Shown here piece after piece: positions 16,918 through 24,905 of a DNA stretch of 64,000 nucleotides. A program made the position numbers and the translations under genes. The DNA comes from Parvularcula sp. (GTDB lineage: Bacteria > Pseudomonadota > Alphaproteobacteria > Caulobacterales > Parvularculaceae): positions 39,242 through 103,241 of the forward strand of contig PAIP01000075.1 in the NCBI GenBank assembly GCA_002704915.1, written 5' to 3'. How positions within the stretch are numbered: the first letter of the stretch is position 1; the number at the start of each line of letters is the position of its first letter. Under the pieces are notes generated by a model. It was given only the letters and a program-made list of their open reading frames with translations. It did not search any database and was not told where the DNA came from.

Positions 16918-17625
16918 ATGGCGGATTATCTCAATCAGTTCCTCTTCGGCGTCTATCCTTATATCTGTCTCGCCGTGTTCGTCGTCGGGAACATTTTGCG
17001 TTTCGACCACGGACAATATTCCTGGCGCTCGGGGTCGAGCCAGTTGCTTCGGAGAAAACAACTGGTTCTCGGCAGCATTCTCTTCCATGTCGGCATCCTG
17101 GTTATTTTTGCCGGACACTTCGTCGGGCTCCTGACGCCAATCTGGGTGTTTGAAGCCATCGGGATTTCCCATGGCGCGAAACAATTGCTGGCGATTGTCG
17201 CGGGCGGGCTCGCCGGGCTCATGTGCCTTGTCGGCATCTTGCTGCTCATTCACCGCAGGCTGTTCGATGCGCGCATAAGGGCAACGTCGAGTTTCGGCGA
17301 TACGTCGATCCTCTTGATTTTGTTCGCGCAGCTTCTCTTGGGCCTGTCGACGATCTTTATCTCACTTCAGCATCTGGATGGCCACGAGATGATCAAGTTC
17401 ATGGAATGGGCGCAACGGATTTTAACGTTCCGCGGCGGCGCTGCTGAATTAGTCGCCGATGTGCACCCGATCTTCAAGGCGCACCTCTTTCTGGGGCTGA
17501 CGATCTTTCTCGTTTTTCCATTCACCCGTCTCGTTCACATGCTGTCGGCGCCGGTCTGGTATCTAGGCCGGCGCGGATACCAGCTGGTGAGGACGCGAAA
17601 CACGCGCGCAACAGCGGCTGAATAA
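16918..17625 (+). CDS. narI: Respiratory nitrate reductase, gamma subunit (cytochrome b)
   Basis: 235 residues with five hydrophobic segments, matching the NarI membrane anchor that oxidises quinol and passes electrons to NarH through two b haems. Candidate axial His residues lie in the FHVGILVIFAGHFVGL segment and in the HLFLGL and RLVHML segments near the C-terminus. It follows narJ by 2 bp. The narGHI complex is therefore complete within the operon. Confidence 0.96.
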   Translation: MADYLNQFLFGVYPYICLAVFVVGNILRFDHGQYSWRSGSSQLLRRKQLVLGSILFHVGILVIFAGHFVGLLTPIWVFEAIGISHGAKQLLAIVAGGLAGLMCLVGILLLIHRRLFDARIRATSSFGDTSILLILFAQLLLGLSTIFISLQHLDGHEMIKFMEWAQRILTFRGGAAELVADVHPIFKAHLFLGLTIFLVFPFTRLVHMLSAPVWYLGRRGYQLVRTRNTRATAAE

Positions 17626-17639
17626 AGGGAGCAAATGAA

Positions 17640-18887
17640 ATGTCGGTTCGTGAAGCGGTTTTAGCCTTGATGCTGTCGGCGTCAGTCGCTTCTCCGGTTC
17701 TTGCCGAAGACGAGGTGCCTGAGCCCGGTCAAAGCCCGATCATTGCGGCGATCAAAGACGGCAAGCTCCTGCTCGATGTTCGTTATCGCTTCGAATACAA
17801 AAGCCAGGACGGCTTTTCCGAGGACGCCTACGCCAATACGATAAGAACCCGGCTCGGTTTCGAAACGGCGGAAATCTATAATCTCAAATTTCTGGTCGAG
17901 TTCGAAAATGTCGCCTCCATCGGGAGTGATCATTTTAATTCCACGACCAGCGGGCGCGCGCAGTTTCCGGTGATCGCCGATCCCGATGCGACGGAGCTGA
18001 ACCGGGCGCAGATAACTTTCACTGGCATCGGCAAGACGCCAATCACCGTCGGCCGGCAGCGGTTCAATCTCAACAATCAGCGGTTTGTCGGCGCGGTGGA
18101 TTTCCGCCAGAACCAGCAGACATTCGACGCCGCCCGGATTTCATCGACTCTCGTTGATAATGTGACCGTCGATTATCTTTACATCTCCCGCGTGCACAGG
18201 GTTTTCGGCGATGATCACCCGGCGGGCGAATTCGACAGCGACAGCCATGTCATCTCGGTTGCTTATGACGCCGGCGCGCTGGGAGCCTTCAAAGGTTATG
18301 GCGTCTTGCTCGATCTTGAAGAGGCGCCGGGGCTTTCCTCAGCGACCTGGGGGCTGCGTTATGAGAATTCGGTCGCGCTCGATGAAGAGGCCAGGATCAA
18401 GATTGGCGTTGTCGGCGAATATGCGTCGCAAAAAGATTACGCCGGAAATACGGTCAATTACAGGGAAGATTACATTCATGGGGAGGCGTCTCTGTCCGTC
18501 GCGCGATTCATGGCGCAACTGGCTTATGAATCCCTTGGCGGCGACGGTGTCACCGGCTTCTCTACGCCGTTGGCGACGCTTCACAAGTTCCAAGGCTTCG
18601 CCGATGTTTTCTTAACGACGCCGGCGGCAGGTCTTGAGGATCTTTACGGCACGATCAGCTACAGCTGGGACGGTCTTTTGAAAACCGATAGCGTGCGTTT
18701 GTTCGCTACCTATCATGAGTTCGAAAGCGACCTTGGCGACATGGATTTCGGCGCCGAGTTCGATGCAGGCCTTGCGGTTGCGTTCAGGAAGCATTGGTCC
18801 GCTGAGGTGAAGGGCGCGATTTATGACGGCGCCGGCGCCTTCGCTGATCGCAGTCTCATCTGGGCTTCCCTGCGGTTTCAGTATTAG
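17640..18887 (+). CDS. Outer-membrane beta-barrel porin (alginate-export-like)
   Basis: 415 residues with a cleavable signal peptide (LALMLSASVASPVLA) and alternating-residue beta strands throughout, ending in an aromatic C-terminal strand (SLRFQY) recognised by the BAM machinery. Segments such as RYRFEYKSQ, RTRLGFET and GRQRFNLNNQRFVG resemble the alginate-export porin family. It begins 14 bp after narI on the same strand and probably belongs to the nar transcript. A role in passing anions such as nitrate through the outer membrane fits the context but is not shown by sequence. Confidence 0.8.
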   Translation: MSVREAVLALMLSASVASPVLAEDEVPEPGQSPIIAAIKDGKLLLDVRYRFEYKSQDGFSEDAYANTIRTRLGFETAEIYNLKFLVEFENVASIGSDHFNSTTSGRAQFPVIADPDATELNRAQITFTGIGKTPITVGRQRFNLNNQRFVGAVDFRQNQQTFDAARISSTLVDNVTVDYLYISRVHRVFGDDHPAGEFDSDSHVISVAYDAGALGAFKGYGVLLDLEEAPGLSSATWGLRYENSVALDEEARIKIGVVGEYASQKDYAGNTVNYREDYIHGEASLSVARFMAQLAYESLGGDGVTGFSTPLATLHKFQGFADVFLTTPAAGLEDLYGTISYSWDGLLKTDSVRLFATYHEFESDLGDMDFGAEFDAGLAVAFRKHWSAEVKGAIYDGAGAFADRSLIWASLRFQY

Positions 18888-18903
18888 CGACAGGAGTTAG
18901 GTT

Positions 18904-19479
18904 ATGACGGCTCCAAACACCACTGACGTTCATTCTTTCTCTGGAAAGGGCGATAATAAACGCACCGGCGATAATCCCTGGGCCATTGAGCCGATGCCGG
19001 CGGGCCTGATCGACAGTCCGCTGGACTTTATTTTCGCCGAACATCACCGGCAGCGGGAAGCCGCGTCGATATTGACATTGTTGGCAGACGGCGAGTTCGA
19101 TCTCAAAGGGGTTAAGTCTCTGCTCGCGTTTCTTGAAACAGACTTTGCGCTTCATATCGGCGATGAAGAGCTGGCGCTATTCCCGATGTTGCGGGAGCAC
19201 TGCCTGCCGGAAGATAATGTCGAACGCATTCTCGCCCGGTTGGTAGACGAGCATCGCGAAGATGAGGCCAGTTTGGAAACGGCGACGGCTATCCTTGTAA
19301 AAGGCGTTTCCGACAAGCAACTTGGCGTAAACGACAAACGCCGGTTGCGGATGTTCGCGGAGCATATCCGTCAGCATCTGGCGCTCGAAAACGGCGTCTT
19401 GTTGCCGATCGCACGCGTTCGGCTGAGAGAAAATGAACTCGGCATTCTCGCAGACTTGCTAAAGGCGCGCCGGCTGTAG
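18904..19479 (+). CDS. Hemerythrin-domain (HHE) protein
   Basis: 191 residues, with a four-helix HHE domain from about residue 40. Likely iron ligands are in FAEHHRQRE, LHIGDEELALFPMLREH, VDEHREDEAS and FAEHIRQHLALENGVLLP. Such proteins bind oxygen or NO at a di-iron site, and relatives (YtfE/DnrN-type) help repair iron-sulfur clusters damaged by NO. The first ~35 residues are a polar extension. Its place behind narGHJI and before an NsrR-type gene supports a role in nitrosative stress. The biochemical function is inferred. Confidence 0.82.
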   Translation: MTAPNTTDVHSFSGKGDNKRTGDNPWAIEPMPAGLIDSPLDFIFAEHHRQREAASILTLLADGEFDLKGVKSLLAFLETDFALHIGDEELALFPMLREHCLPEDNVERILARLVDEHREDEASLETATAILVKGVSDKQLGVNDKRRLRMFAEHIRQHLALENGVLLPIARVRLRENELGILADLLKARRL

Positions 19480-19552
19480 GTGGAATGGATGGCGTTTCTC
19501 CAGCAAACTCGAGAAGTGACAATTTGAACAGGACAGAAAGCGCCTTTATCGG

Positions 19553-20026
19553 ATGTTAGACGTCACTATAGCCCGCGCATTACACATTCTCGCCATTGTT
19601 CATTGGATCGGGGGCGTGTTTATGGTCACGGCGGTGATACTGCCTGCCGTGGCGCGGCTGGAAGAGCCGAAGAAACGCATAACGCTCTTCGAAAAAGTTG
19701 AAGCACGGTTTGCCACGCAGGCGATGATTTCTGTTACACTAGCCGGGGTCACAGGGTTTTATATGACGCATCGCCTTGACGCCTGGGATCGCTTTTTAGA
19801 TCTCGGTTACTGGTGGATGCATGCAATGGTGCTGGTCTGGGCCGTTTTCACGGTTGTCCTGTTTGTGGCCGAGCCGCTCTTTCTCCATGCATGGTTTCTT
19901 CGCAAGGCACAGAGTTCGCCTGACGGCGCCATCGCGCTGGTTCAACGCTTTCACTGGGTGTTATTGAGCGTCAGCCTTGTTACAATCGGCGCTGCGGTGC
20001 TAGGCGCACATGGGATTTTGTTCTGA
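19553..20026 (+). CDS. Small integral membrane protein, CopD/DUF2269-like
   Basis: 157 residues with four hydrophobic helices. The N-terminus ARALHILAIVHWIGGVFMVTAVILP is typical of a family of small proteins related to the CopD membrane domain, with His residues near the membrane faces (HIL, HWIGG, MTHRLD, WMHAM) that could bind haem or metal. Placed between the hemerythrin gene and a DUF454 gene and on the same strand. The function is unknown; a redox or metal role is an inference from conserved His. Confidence 0.65.
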   Translation: MLDVTIARALHILAIVHWIGGVFMVTAVILPAVARLEEPKKRITLFEKVEARFATQAMISVTLAGVTGFYMTHRLDAWDRFLDLGYWWMHAMVLVWAVFTVVLFVAEPLFLHAWFLRKAQSSPDGAIALVQRFHWVLLSVSLVTIGAAVLGAHGILF

Positions 20027-20070
20027 TCTGTCCTTCCGGGGAATTGTGATTCGAATTACGGCTTGATTTT

Positions 20071-20424
20071 ATGAGAACCGCCTTCCTAATTCTCGGGCTC
20101 GCGCTTGTCCCATTGGGCGTTGCAGGGCTGGTCCTGCCTTTGCTCCCGGGAACGCCATTGTTAATCGCGGCCGCCGCATGCTTTGCGCGTTCATCGCCAA
20201 GATTCGAAAGCTATCTTGTCAACCATCCCCGCCTGGGAGCGCCCGTAAGAGCATGGAGAGAAACAGGCGCAATTCCATTACGCGCCAAGATGGTTGCGCT
20301 TGGAGCTATGGCGATCTCCATATGGATTATTGCCGCCGGAGATGCTCCAGGCATGGCAAAAGCGGCGGCTATATCGATTGTGGTTGGCGCGGCCGTTTTT
20401 GTAGCCTCGCGCCCTAACAGTTAA
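20071..20424 (+). CDS. DUF454 (YbaN-type) small membrane protein
   Basis: 117 residues with two N-terminal and one or two C-terminal hydrophobic segments. The block GLVLPLLPGTPLLIAAAACFARSSPRFESYL is diagnostic of the DUF454/YbaN family, followed by HPRLGAPVRAWRETGAIPLRAK. These inner-membrane proteins have no settled function, though some are linked to anaerobic growth or haem use. Converges with the Rrf2 regulator gene, whose stop is 3 bp away. Confidence 0.8.
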   Translation: MRTAFLILGLALVPLGVAGLVLPLLPGTPLLIAAAACFARSSPRFESYLVNHPRLGAPVRAWRETGAIPLRAKMVALGAMAISIWIIAAGDAPGMAKAAAISIVVGAAVFVASRPNS

Positions 20425-20427
20425 CGC

Positions 20428-20871
20428 CTATGCTGCGGGGTCAAGGTCGAGGAGCCGGGATAATGCTTTCCGGTTTCGCGTGACATCGGCAAGCGTGAAT
20501 TGATCCAGCGCGTCGAGATAGGCCTCCAGCGCCGTAGAAAGGGCGTGCTTGAGACCGCATGCAGAGGTAATCACGCAGGAATTTTGCTCCGGCCGGAAAC
20601 ATTCAGCCTGGGCGAGATCGTCCTCCATTTTCCGAACGACATCCCCGACGCAGATTTTGCTCGCCGGCATGGCGAGCTTCAATCCGCCGCCGCGGCCGCG
20701 AACGGTTTCGAGAAACCCGTAATCGCCCAAACGCTGCACAACTTTCATCAGGTGGTTTCGAGAAATGCCATACGCCTCGGAAATACGTTCGATCGTACAC
20801 AGGGAGGCGGGCTCGACTGCGGCGTAAATCAGCACACGCAAGGCGTAGTCAGTGTGGGCGGTTAGCCGCAT
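20428..20871 (-). CDS. nsrR: Rrf2-family iron-sulfur repressor, NsrR-like
   Basis: 147 residues from the ATG at 20871, giving the family start MRLTAHTDYALRVLIYAA; an ATG at 20898 would add nine residues. A winged helix (ISEAYGISRNHLMKVVQRLGDYGF, RGRGGGLKLA) is followed by a dimerisation helix and three cysteines, Cys91, Cys99 and Cys105. The C-x7-C-x5-C spacing is that of NO-sensing NsrR proteins. NO destroys the cluster and releases DNA. It is divergent from nrdD, and the intergenic region holds a 25-bp NsrR-like operator. RirA or IscR-like roles are less likely given the operator and neighbours. Confidence 0.85.
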   Translation of the reverse strand: MRLTAHTDYALRVLIYAAVEPASLCTIERISEAYGISRNHLMKVVQRLGDYGFLETVRGRGGGLKLAMPASKICVGDVVRKMEDDLAQAECFRPEQNSCVITSACGLKHALSTALEAYLDALDQFTLADVTRNRKALSRLLDLDPAA

Positions 20872-20960
20872 GATTCGTTCCGTTGCTTGTTTTCTCATCG
20901 GACGATGATTTCGTTAGCGCAAAAGCCTTTGAATCGCCAAGCCCGGAGAGGGCGTCTTGC

Positions 20961-20985
20961 AAAGATGCATATATTGTGCATCTTT
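20961..20985. promoter_or_regulatory. NsrR-type operator between nsrR and nrdD
   Basis: AAAGATGCA and TGCATCTTT form perfect 9-bp inverted arms separated by 7 bp. This is the architecture and sequence of the NsrR consensus (AAGATGCA, 7-bp AT-rich centre, TGCATCTT). It lies 41 bp before the nrdD ATG and 90 bp before the nsrR start, so one site could control both directions. Confidence 0.8.
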
Positions 20986-21025
20986 TATGTCAAGGCACAG
21001 CATGTTGATTCGAGGAGGTCTCCGA

Positions 21026-22900
21026 ATGTTCGACGCGCCCACAACCCAGCGTGACTCCCGCGACAATCCTGACGGTGCCCGGAAGCGGGGAACGGCGGTT
21101 ATCGTCGCCGACGCCGTTGAAGAATATGTCGACAGGGCGGATTGGCGGATTAAGGCGAACGCCAATCAGGGCTATTCGCTTGGCGGGCTGATCCTCAACG
21201 TTTCCGGCAAGGTGATCGCCAATTACTGGCTCGATCATATTTATCCGCCGGAGATCGGCCGCGCCCATCGGGAAGCAGACATTCATATCCATGATCTCGA
21301 CATGCTTTCCGGATATTGCGCCGGCTGGTCGCTGCGCACGCTGCTCAATGAGGGTCTCAACGGCATTCCGGAAAAGGCCGAAGCCGGCCCGCCAAGGCAC
21401 TTTTCGGCAGCGCTGGGGCAGGCGGTCAATTTTCTCGGCGCCCTGCAGAACGAATGGGCGGGGGCGCAGGCGTTCAGTTCGTTCGACACCTATATGGCAC
21501 CTTTCGTGCGGGTCGATAGGCTCGGCTATGAAGACGTGCGGCAAGGGCTTCAGGAATTCGTTCACAGCCTCAATGTGCCGTCGCGTTGGGGAACGCAGAC
21601 CCCATTTACGAATCTCACCTTCGATTGGACGTGCCCAGAGGATTTGCGCGAGCAGGTTCCGCTCATCGGAGGAAAAGAAGCAGCATTCTGTTATGGCGAC
21701 CTGCAGGCGGAAATGGATCTTATCAATCGCGCTTTTATTGAAGTGATGTGCGCGGGAGACGCCAGAGGCCGGGTTTTCACCTTTCCGATACCGACCTACA
21801 ACATCACAAAGGATTTTCCCTGGGAGAGCGAAAACGCCAAAGCGCTCTTCGCCATGACTGCGAAATACGGGCTGCCATATTTTCAGAATTTCATTAATTC
21901 CGACATGGAGCCCGGACAGGTTCGCTCCATGTGCTGCAGATTGCAGCTCGATTTGCGCGAGCTCCTGAAGCGCGGCAACGGCCTGTTCGGGTCGGCAGAG
22001 CAGACCGGCTCCATCGGCGTCGTGACCGTGAACTGCGCGCGTCTCGGCCATCTCTATCGTGGCGACTGGGCAGAACTTCTTGCCCGGCTTGACGAATTGC
22101 TCGCGATGGGACGCGACAGTCTCGAAATCAAGCGCCGGGAGATACAAACGCTGATGGATGGCGGGCTTTTTCCTTATACCAGGCGTTATCTCGGCACATT
22201 GCGCAATCATTTTTCGACCTTGGGCGTTAACGGCCTCAACGAAATGGTCCGCAATTTCACTGGCGGCGCGCATGACATCACGACGCGGGAAGGCGAAGCG
22301 ATGGCGCTCGAGCTTCTCGATCATGTCCGCGGCCGTATGCTCCAGTTTCAGGAGCAAACGGGGCATATGTACAATCTTGAAGCGACGCCTGCGGAAGGGA
22401 CGACCTATCGTTTCGCAAAGGAAGATCTGAAACGCTTTCCGGATATTTTACAAGCGGGATCGTCGGCGGCGCCTTATTATACGAATTCGTCTCAACTTCC
22501 CGTGGGCTTTACGGACGACCCGTTTGAGGCTCTATCGCGTCAGGATCCTCTGCAAACGAAATATACAGGCGGCACGGTGCTGCACTTATATATGAGCGAG
22601 AGGATTTCGAACGCTGAGGCGTGCGCGGCGCTGGTTCGCCGGGCGTTGTCGGGATTTCGTCTTCCTTACATCACGGTGACGCCGACATTCTCTATCTGCC
22701 CGGTTCACGGTTATCTTTCCGGTGAGCACGCGTTGTGCCCGAAATGCGAAACGGCAGGCAGCGAAGTGCAGATTTGTGAGGTGTGGACCCGCGTCATGGG
22801 CTATCACCGGCCGGTTTCCGCCTTCAATCCTGGCAAGAGAAGCGAACATGAAGAGCGCAAACATTTCGAAGAGCGCCGCACGGAACTTGCTGCAGCGTGA
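21026..22900 (+). CDS. nrdD: Anaerobic ribonucleoside-triphosphate reductase (glycyl radical)
   Basis: 624 residues from the ATG at 21026, which has a strong GAGGAGG site; an upstream in-frame start would overlap the operator. Class III RNR makes deoxynucleotides without oxygen. Visible features are the ten-stranded barrel core with CRLQLDLRELLKRG, a C-terminal zinc site (CPVHGY and CPKC) and the glycyl radical at Gly592 in TRVMGYHRPVSAFNPGK. It is shorter than E. coli NrdD, mainly because the N-terminal ATP-cone is missing, so allosteric control is probably reduced. nrdG follows with overlap. Likely repressed by NsrR and induced by NO. Confidence 0.93.
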   Translation: MFDAPTTQRDSRDNPDGARKRGTAVIVADAVEEYVDRADWRIKANANQGYSLGGLILNVSGKVIANYWLDHIYPPEIGRAHREADIHIHDLDMLSGYCAGWSLRTLLNEGLNGIPEKAEAGPPRHFSAALGQAVNFLGALQNEWAGAQAFSSFDTYMAPFVRVDRLGYEDVRQGLQEFVHSLNVPSRWGTQTPFTNLTFDWTCPEDLREQVPLIGGKEAAFCYGDLQAEMDLINRAFIEVMCAGDARGRVFTFPIPTYNITKDFPWESENAKALFAMTAKYGLPYFQNFINSDMEPGQVRSMCCRLQLDLRELLKRGNGLFGSAEQTGSIGVVTVNCARLGHLYRGDWAELLARLDELLAMGRDSLEIKRREIQTLMDGGLFPYTRRYLGTLRNHFSTLGVNGLNEMVRNFTGGAHDITTREGEAMALELLDHVRGRMLQFQEQTGHMYNLEATPAEGTTYRFAKEDLKRFPDILQAGSSAAPYYTNSSQLPVGFTDDPFEALSRQDPLQTKYTGGTVLHLYMSERISNAEACAALVRRALSGFRLPYITVTPTFSICPVHGYLSGEHALCPKCETAGSEVQICEVWTRVMGYHRPVSAFNPGKRSEHEERKHFEERRTELAAA

Positions 22901-23594
22901 CAAGGGTGCGTCGTCGTTACGGATCGGCGGCTTCGAGCCGTTCAGCACAGTCGATTATCCGGGCAGACTCGCAGCCGTCATTTTCTGCCAGGGCTGCCCT
23001 TTACGTTGCGGCTATTGTCATAATCCGGATCTGATACCAGCGAGAGCGGCAGGACCGCTGTCCTTTGAAGACATTCTTTCCGTAATCGACCGTCGCAAGG
23101 ACTTTCTGGACGCCGTGGTTTTCAGCGGCGGCGAGCCGCTGGCGCAAGCCGCAGTCATTCAAGCGATGACGGCGATGCGGCGGCGCGGTTTTGAAATCGG
23201 TCTGCATACCGCTGGAACAAATCCCGCTTTACTTGAAGCGGCGCTCCCTCTCGTCGATTGGGTCGGGTTTGACGTCAAGGCGCCTTTCGACGGCTATCGA
23301 GGGGTGACTGGCGCAGATGCCGGCGCCAAGGCGCGCGTCTCTCTTGAAACCCTCGTGAAGTCGGGCGTGCCTTACGAGGTGCGCACGACGATCTGGCCGG
23401 CGTGGATCGGCAAGGCCGAAATTTGCATGATGGCGTCGATGTTGCGAGAAATGGGCGTGCGCCGATATGTGCTTCAGGAAGCGCGCATGCCGGATCGGAA
23501 TCCTTACCCAGGCGGAGAGGCGCTTAACGATGCGGCTTTCGTTTCAGAGACAGCCGCCATGTTCGACGCGTTTGAGGTGCGCTATGCTTCATAG
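22848..23594 (+). CDS. nrdG: Anaerobic RNR-activating radical SAM enzyme
   Basis: 248 residues from the ATG at 22848, overlapping the nrdD 3' end by 53 bp. Radical SAM motif C-x3-C-x2-C is in CPLRCGYCHNPDL, followed by the SAM-binding FSGGEPLAQ glycine motif. It cleaves S-adenosylmethionine to place the glycyl radical on NrdD. The form with an N-terminal GGFEPFSTVDYPGRLAAVIF block is the NrdG2-like subgroup. A longer open frame starting inside nrdD lacks a ribosome-binding site. Operon: nrdD-nrdG-nnrS. Confidence 0.92.
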   Translation: MKSANISKSAARNLLQRDKGASSLRIGGFEPFSTVDYPGRLAAVIFCQGCPLRCGYCHNPDLIPARAAGPLSFEDILSVIDRRKDFLDAVVFSGGEPLAQAAVIQAMTAMRRRGFEIGLHTAGTNPALLEAALPLVDWVGFDVKAPFDGYRGVTGADAGAKARVSLETLVKSGVPYEVRTTIWPAWIGKAEICMMASMLREMGVRRYVLQEARMPDRNPYPGGEALNDAAFVSETAAMFDAFEVRYAS

Positions 23595-24810
23595 TTTCAG
23601 ATCAATGTTTTCCAAAAGCGCGCCAAGGGATCTGCTCGATGCGCGCCGGGGCTATGGCGGGCCGGCGCTCTTCAGCTACGGATTTCGGCCGTTTTTCCTG
23701 TTCGGCGCAATCTGGGCGGCGCTTTCCGTGCCGCTCTGGATATATGCCTATGCCAATGGCGTTGGGCTTATCGGCGGCATGCCGGCGCAGGAATGGCATG
23801 TTCATGAGATGCTCTATGGTTATCTCGCGGCGGTGATCGCCGGTTTTCTGCTGACAGCAGTGCCGAACTGGACGGGCCGTCTGCCGGTTCTGGGCGGCCG
23901 GCTTATGTTTCTGTTTGCGTTGTGGGGTTTCGGACGTCTGGCGATGCTGGCGCGCGGACAGATTGGCCCGGTTGCGGCAGCGGTCATCGATTGTCTGTTT
24001 TTGGTCGTGCTCGCCGCGATGATGTGGCGGGAGATAATTGTAGGCAAAAACATCAAAAACGTGCCGGTCTGCGTGCTGGCAACCTTGCTTGCGCTGTCGA
24101 ATATCGGGTTTCATTCGGGCGCGCTGAACTATGAAGTTCACGAATTCTCGGAACATTTCGCGATCGGCGTCATCGCCCTGATGATCGCGCTGATCGGCGG
24201 ACGCATCGTGCCGAGCTTTACGCGCAACTGGCTAAGTCAACGAAAAATATCCCCGCTTCCGACCCAGTTCGGCGTGATCGACAAGGCGGCCCTTGGCGTT
24301 GCTGTGCTTGCGCTGCTCTGCTGGACGATTGACGCGGGAAATCACATAACGGGCGTTCTTTTGCTTATTGCTGGCGGCGCACATGCAATTCGGTTGGCGC
24401 GCTGGCAGGGATGGAAAACCGGCGCCGAACCACTCGTTCTTATTCTTCATATTGGATATGCGTGGCTGACTGTGTCATTTCTGTTGATGAGCGCGTCCGC
24501 ATTTGCGCCTGCTATTGTTCCTCCCCACGCCGCGCTTCACGCTCTTACCGCCGGTGCGATGGGGACAATGACACTCGCCGTGATGACGCGCGCAACGCTC
24601 GGCCATACGGGACGAAAACTGACAGCGGACGCGTGGACAATTGCGATCTATGCCCTTGTGGTTTCAGGCGCGCTTGTTCGCGTGATGTCGTCAATTTTCT
24701 TTGTACAGTTCTATGTGCCTGCGCTTGTCTTGTCGGCAGCATTATGGAGCGGTGCCTTCGCGCTTTTTGCGCTTCGGTACGGCCCGATGCTTTCGCGTCC
24801 GAGATTATAA
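23584..24810 (+). CDS. nnrS: NnrS-family haem/copper membrane protein
   Basis: 408 residues from the ATG at 23584, overlapping the nrdG stop by 11 bp, with a GAGGTG site. About twelve hydrophobic segments. The FSYGFRPFFLFGAIWAAL start, the EWHVHEMLYGY block and HSGALNYEVHEFSEHFAIGVIALMIALIGGRIVPSFTRNW are NnrS signatures. NnrS binds haem and copper and protects cells from NO during denitrification. Cotranscription with nrdDG behind an NsrR-type operator ties it to NO sensing. Confidence 0.93.
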   Translation: MLHSFRSMFSKSAPRDLLDARRGYGGPALFSYGFRPFFLFGAIWAALSVPLWIYAYANGVGLIGGMPAQEWHVHEMLYGYLAAVIAGFLLTAVPNWTGRLPVLGGRLMFLFALWGFGRLAMLARGQIGPVAAAVIDCLFLVVLAAMMWREIIVGKNIKNVPVCVLATLLALSNIGFHSGALNYEVHEFSEHFAIGVIALMIALIGGRIVPSFTRNWLSQRKISPLPTQFGVIDKAALGVAVLALLCWTIDAGNHITGVLLLIAGGAHAIRLARWQGWKTGAEPLVLILHIGYAWLTVSFLLMSASAFAPAIVPPHAALHALTAGAMGTMTLAVMTRATLGHTGRKLTADAWTIAIYALVVSGALVRVMSSIFFVQFYVPALVLSAALWSGAFALFALRYGPMLSRPRL

Positions 24811-24905
24811 GGAGAGGAGAATAGAATGGATACTTTCGATTTGGCGTGAGTGAAGGCGGCTGTTCGCACGTATATTGTACTGAGAACGAGACGAGAAGGG
24901 AAGAA

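Noticed and set aside
20957..21025. Upstream start for nrdD
   Set aside because: It would place the start inside the NsrR-type operator; the ATG at 21026 has a strong GAGGAGG.
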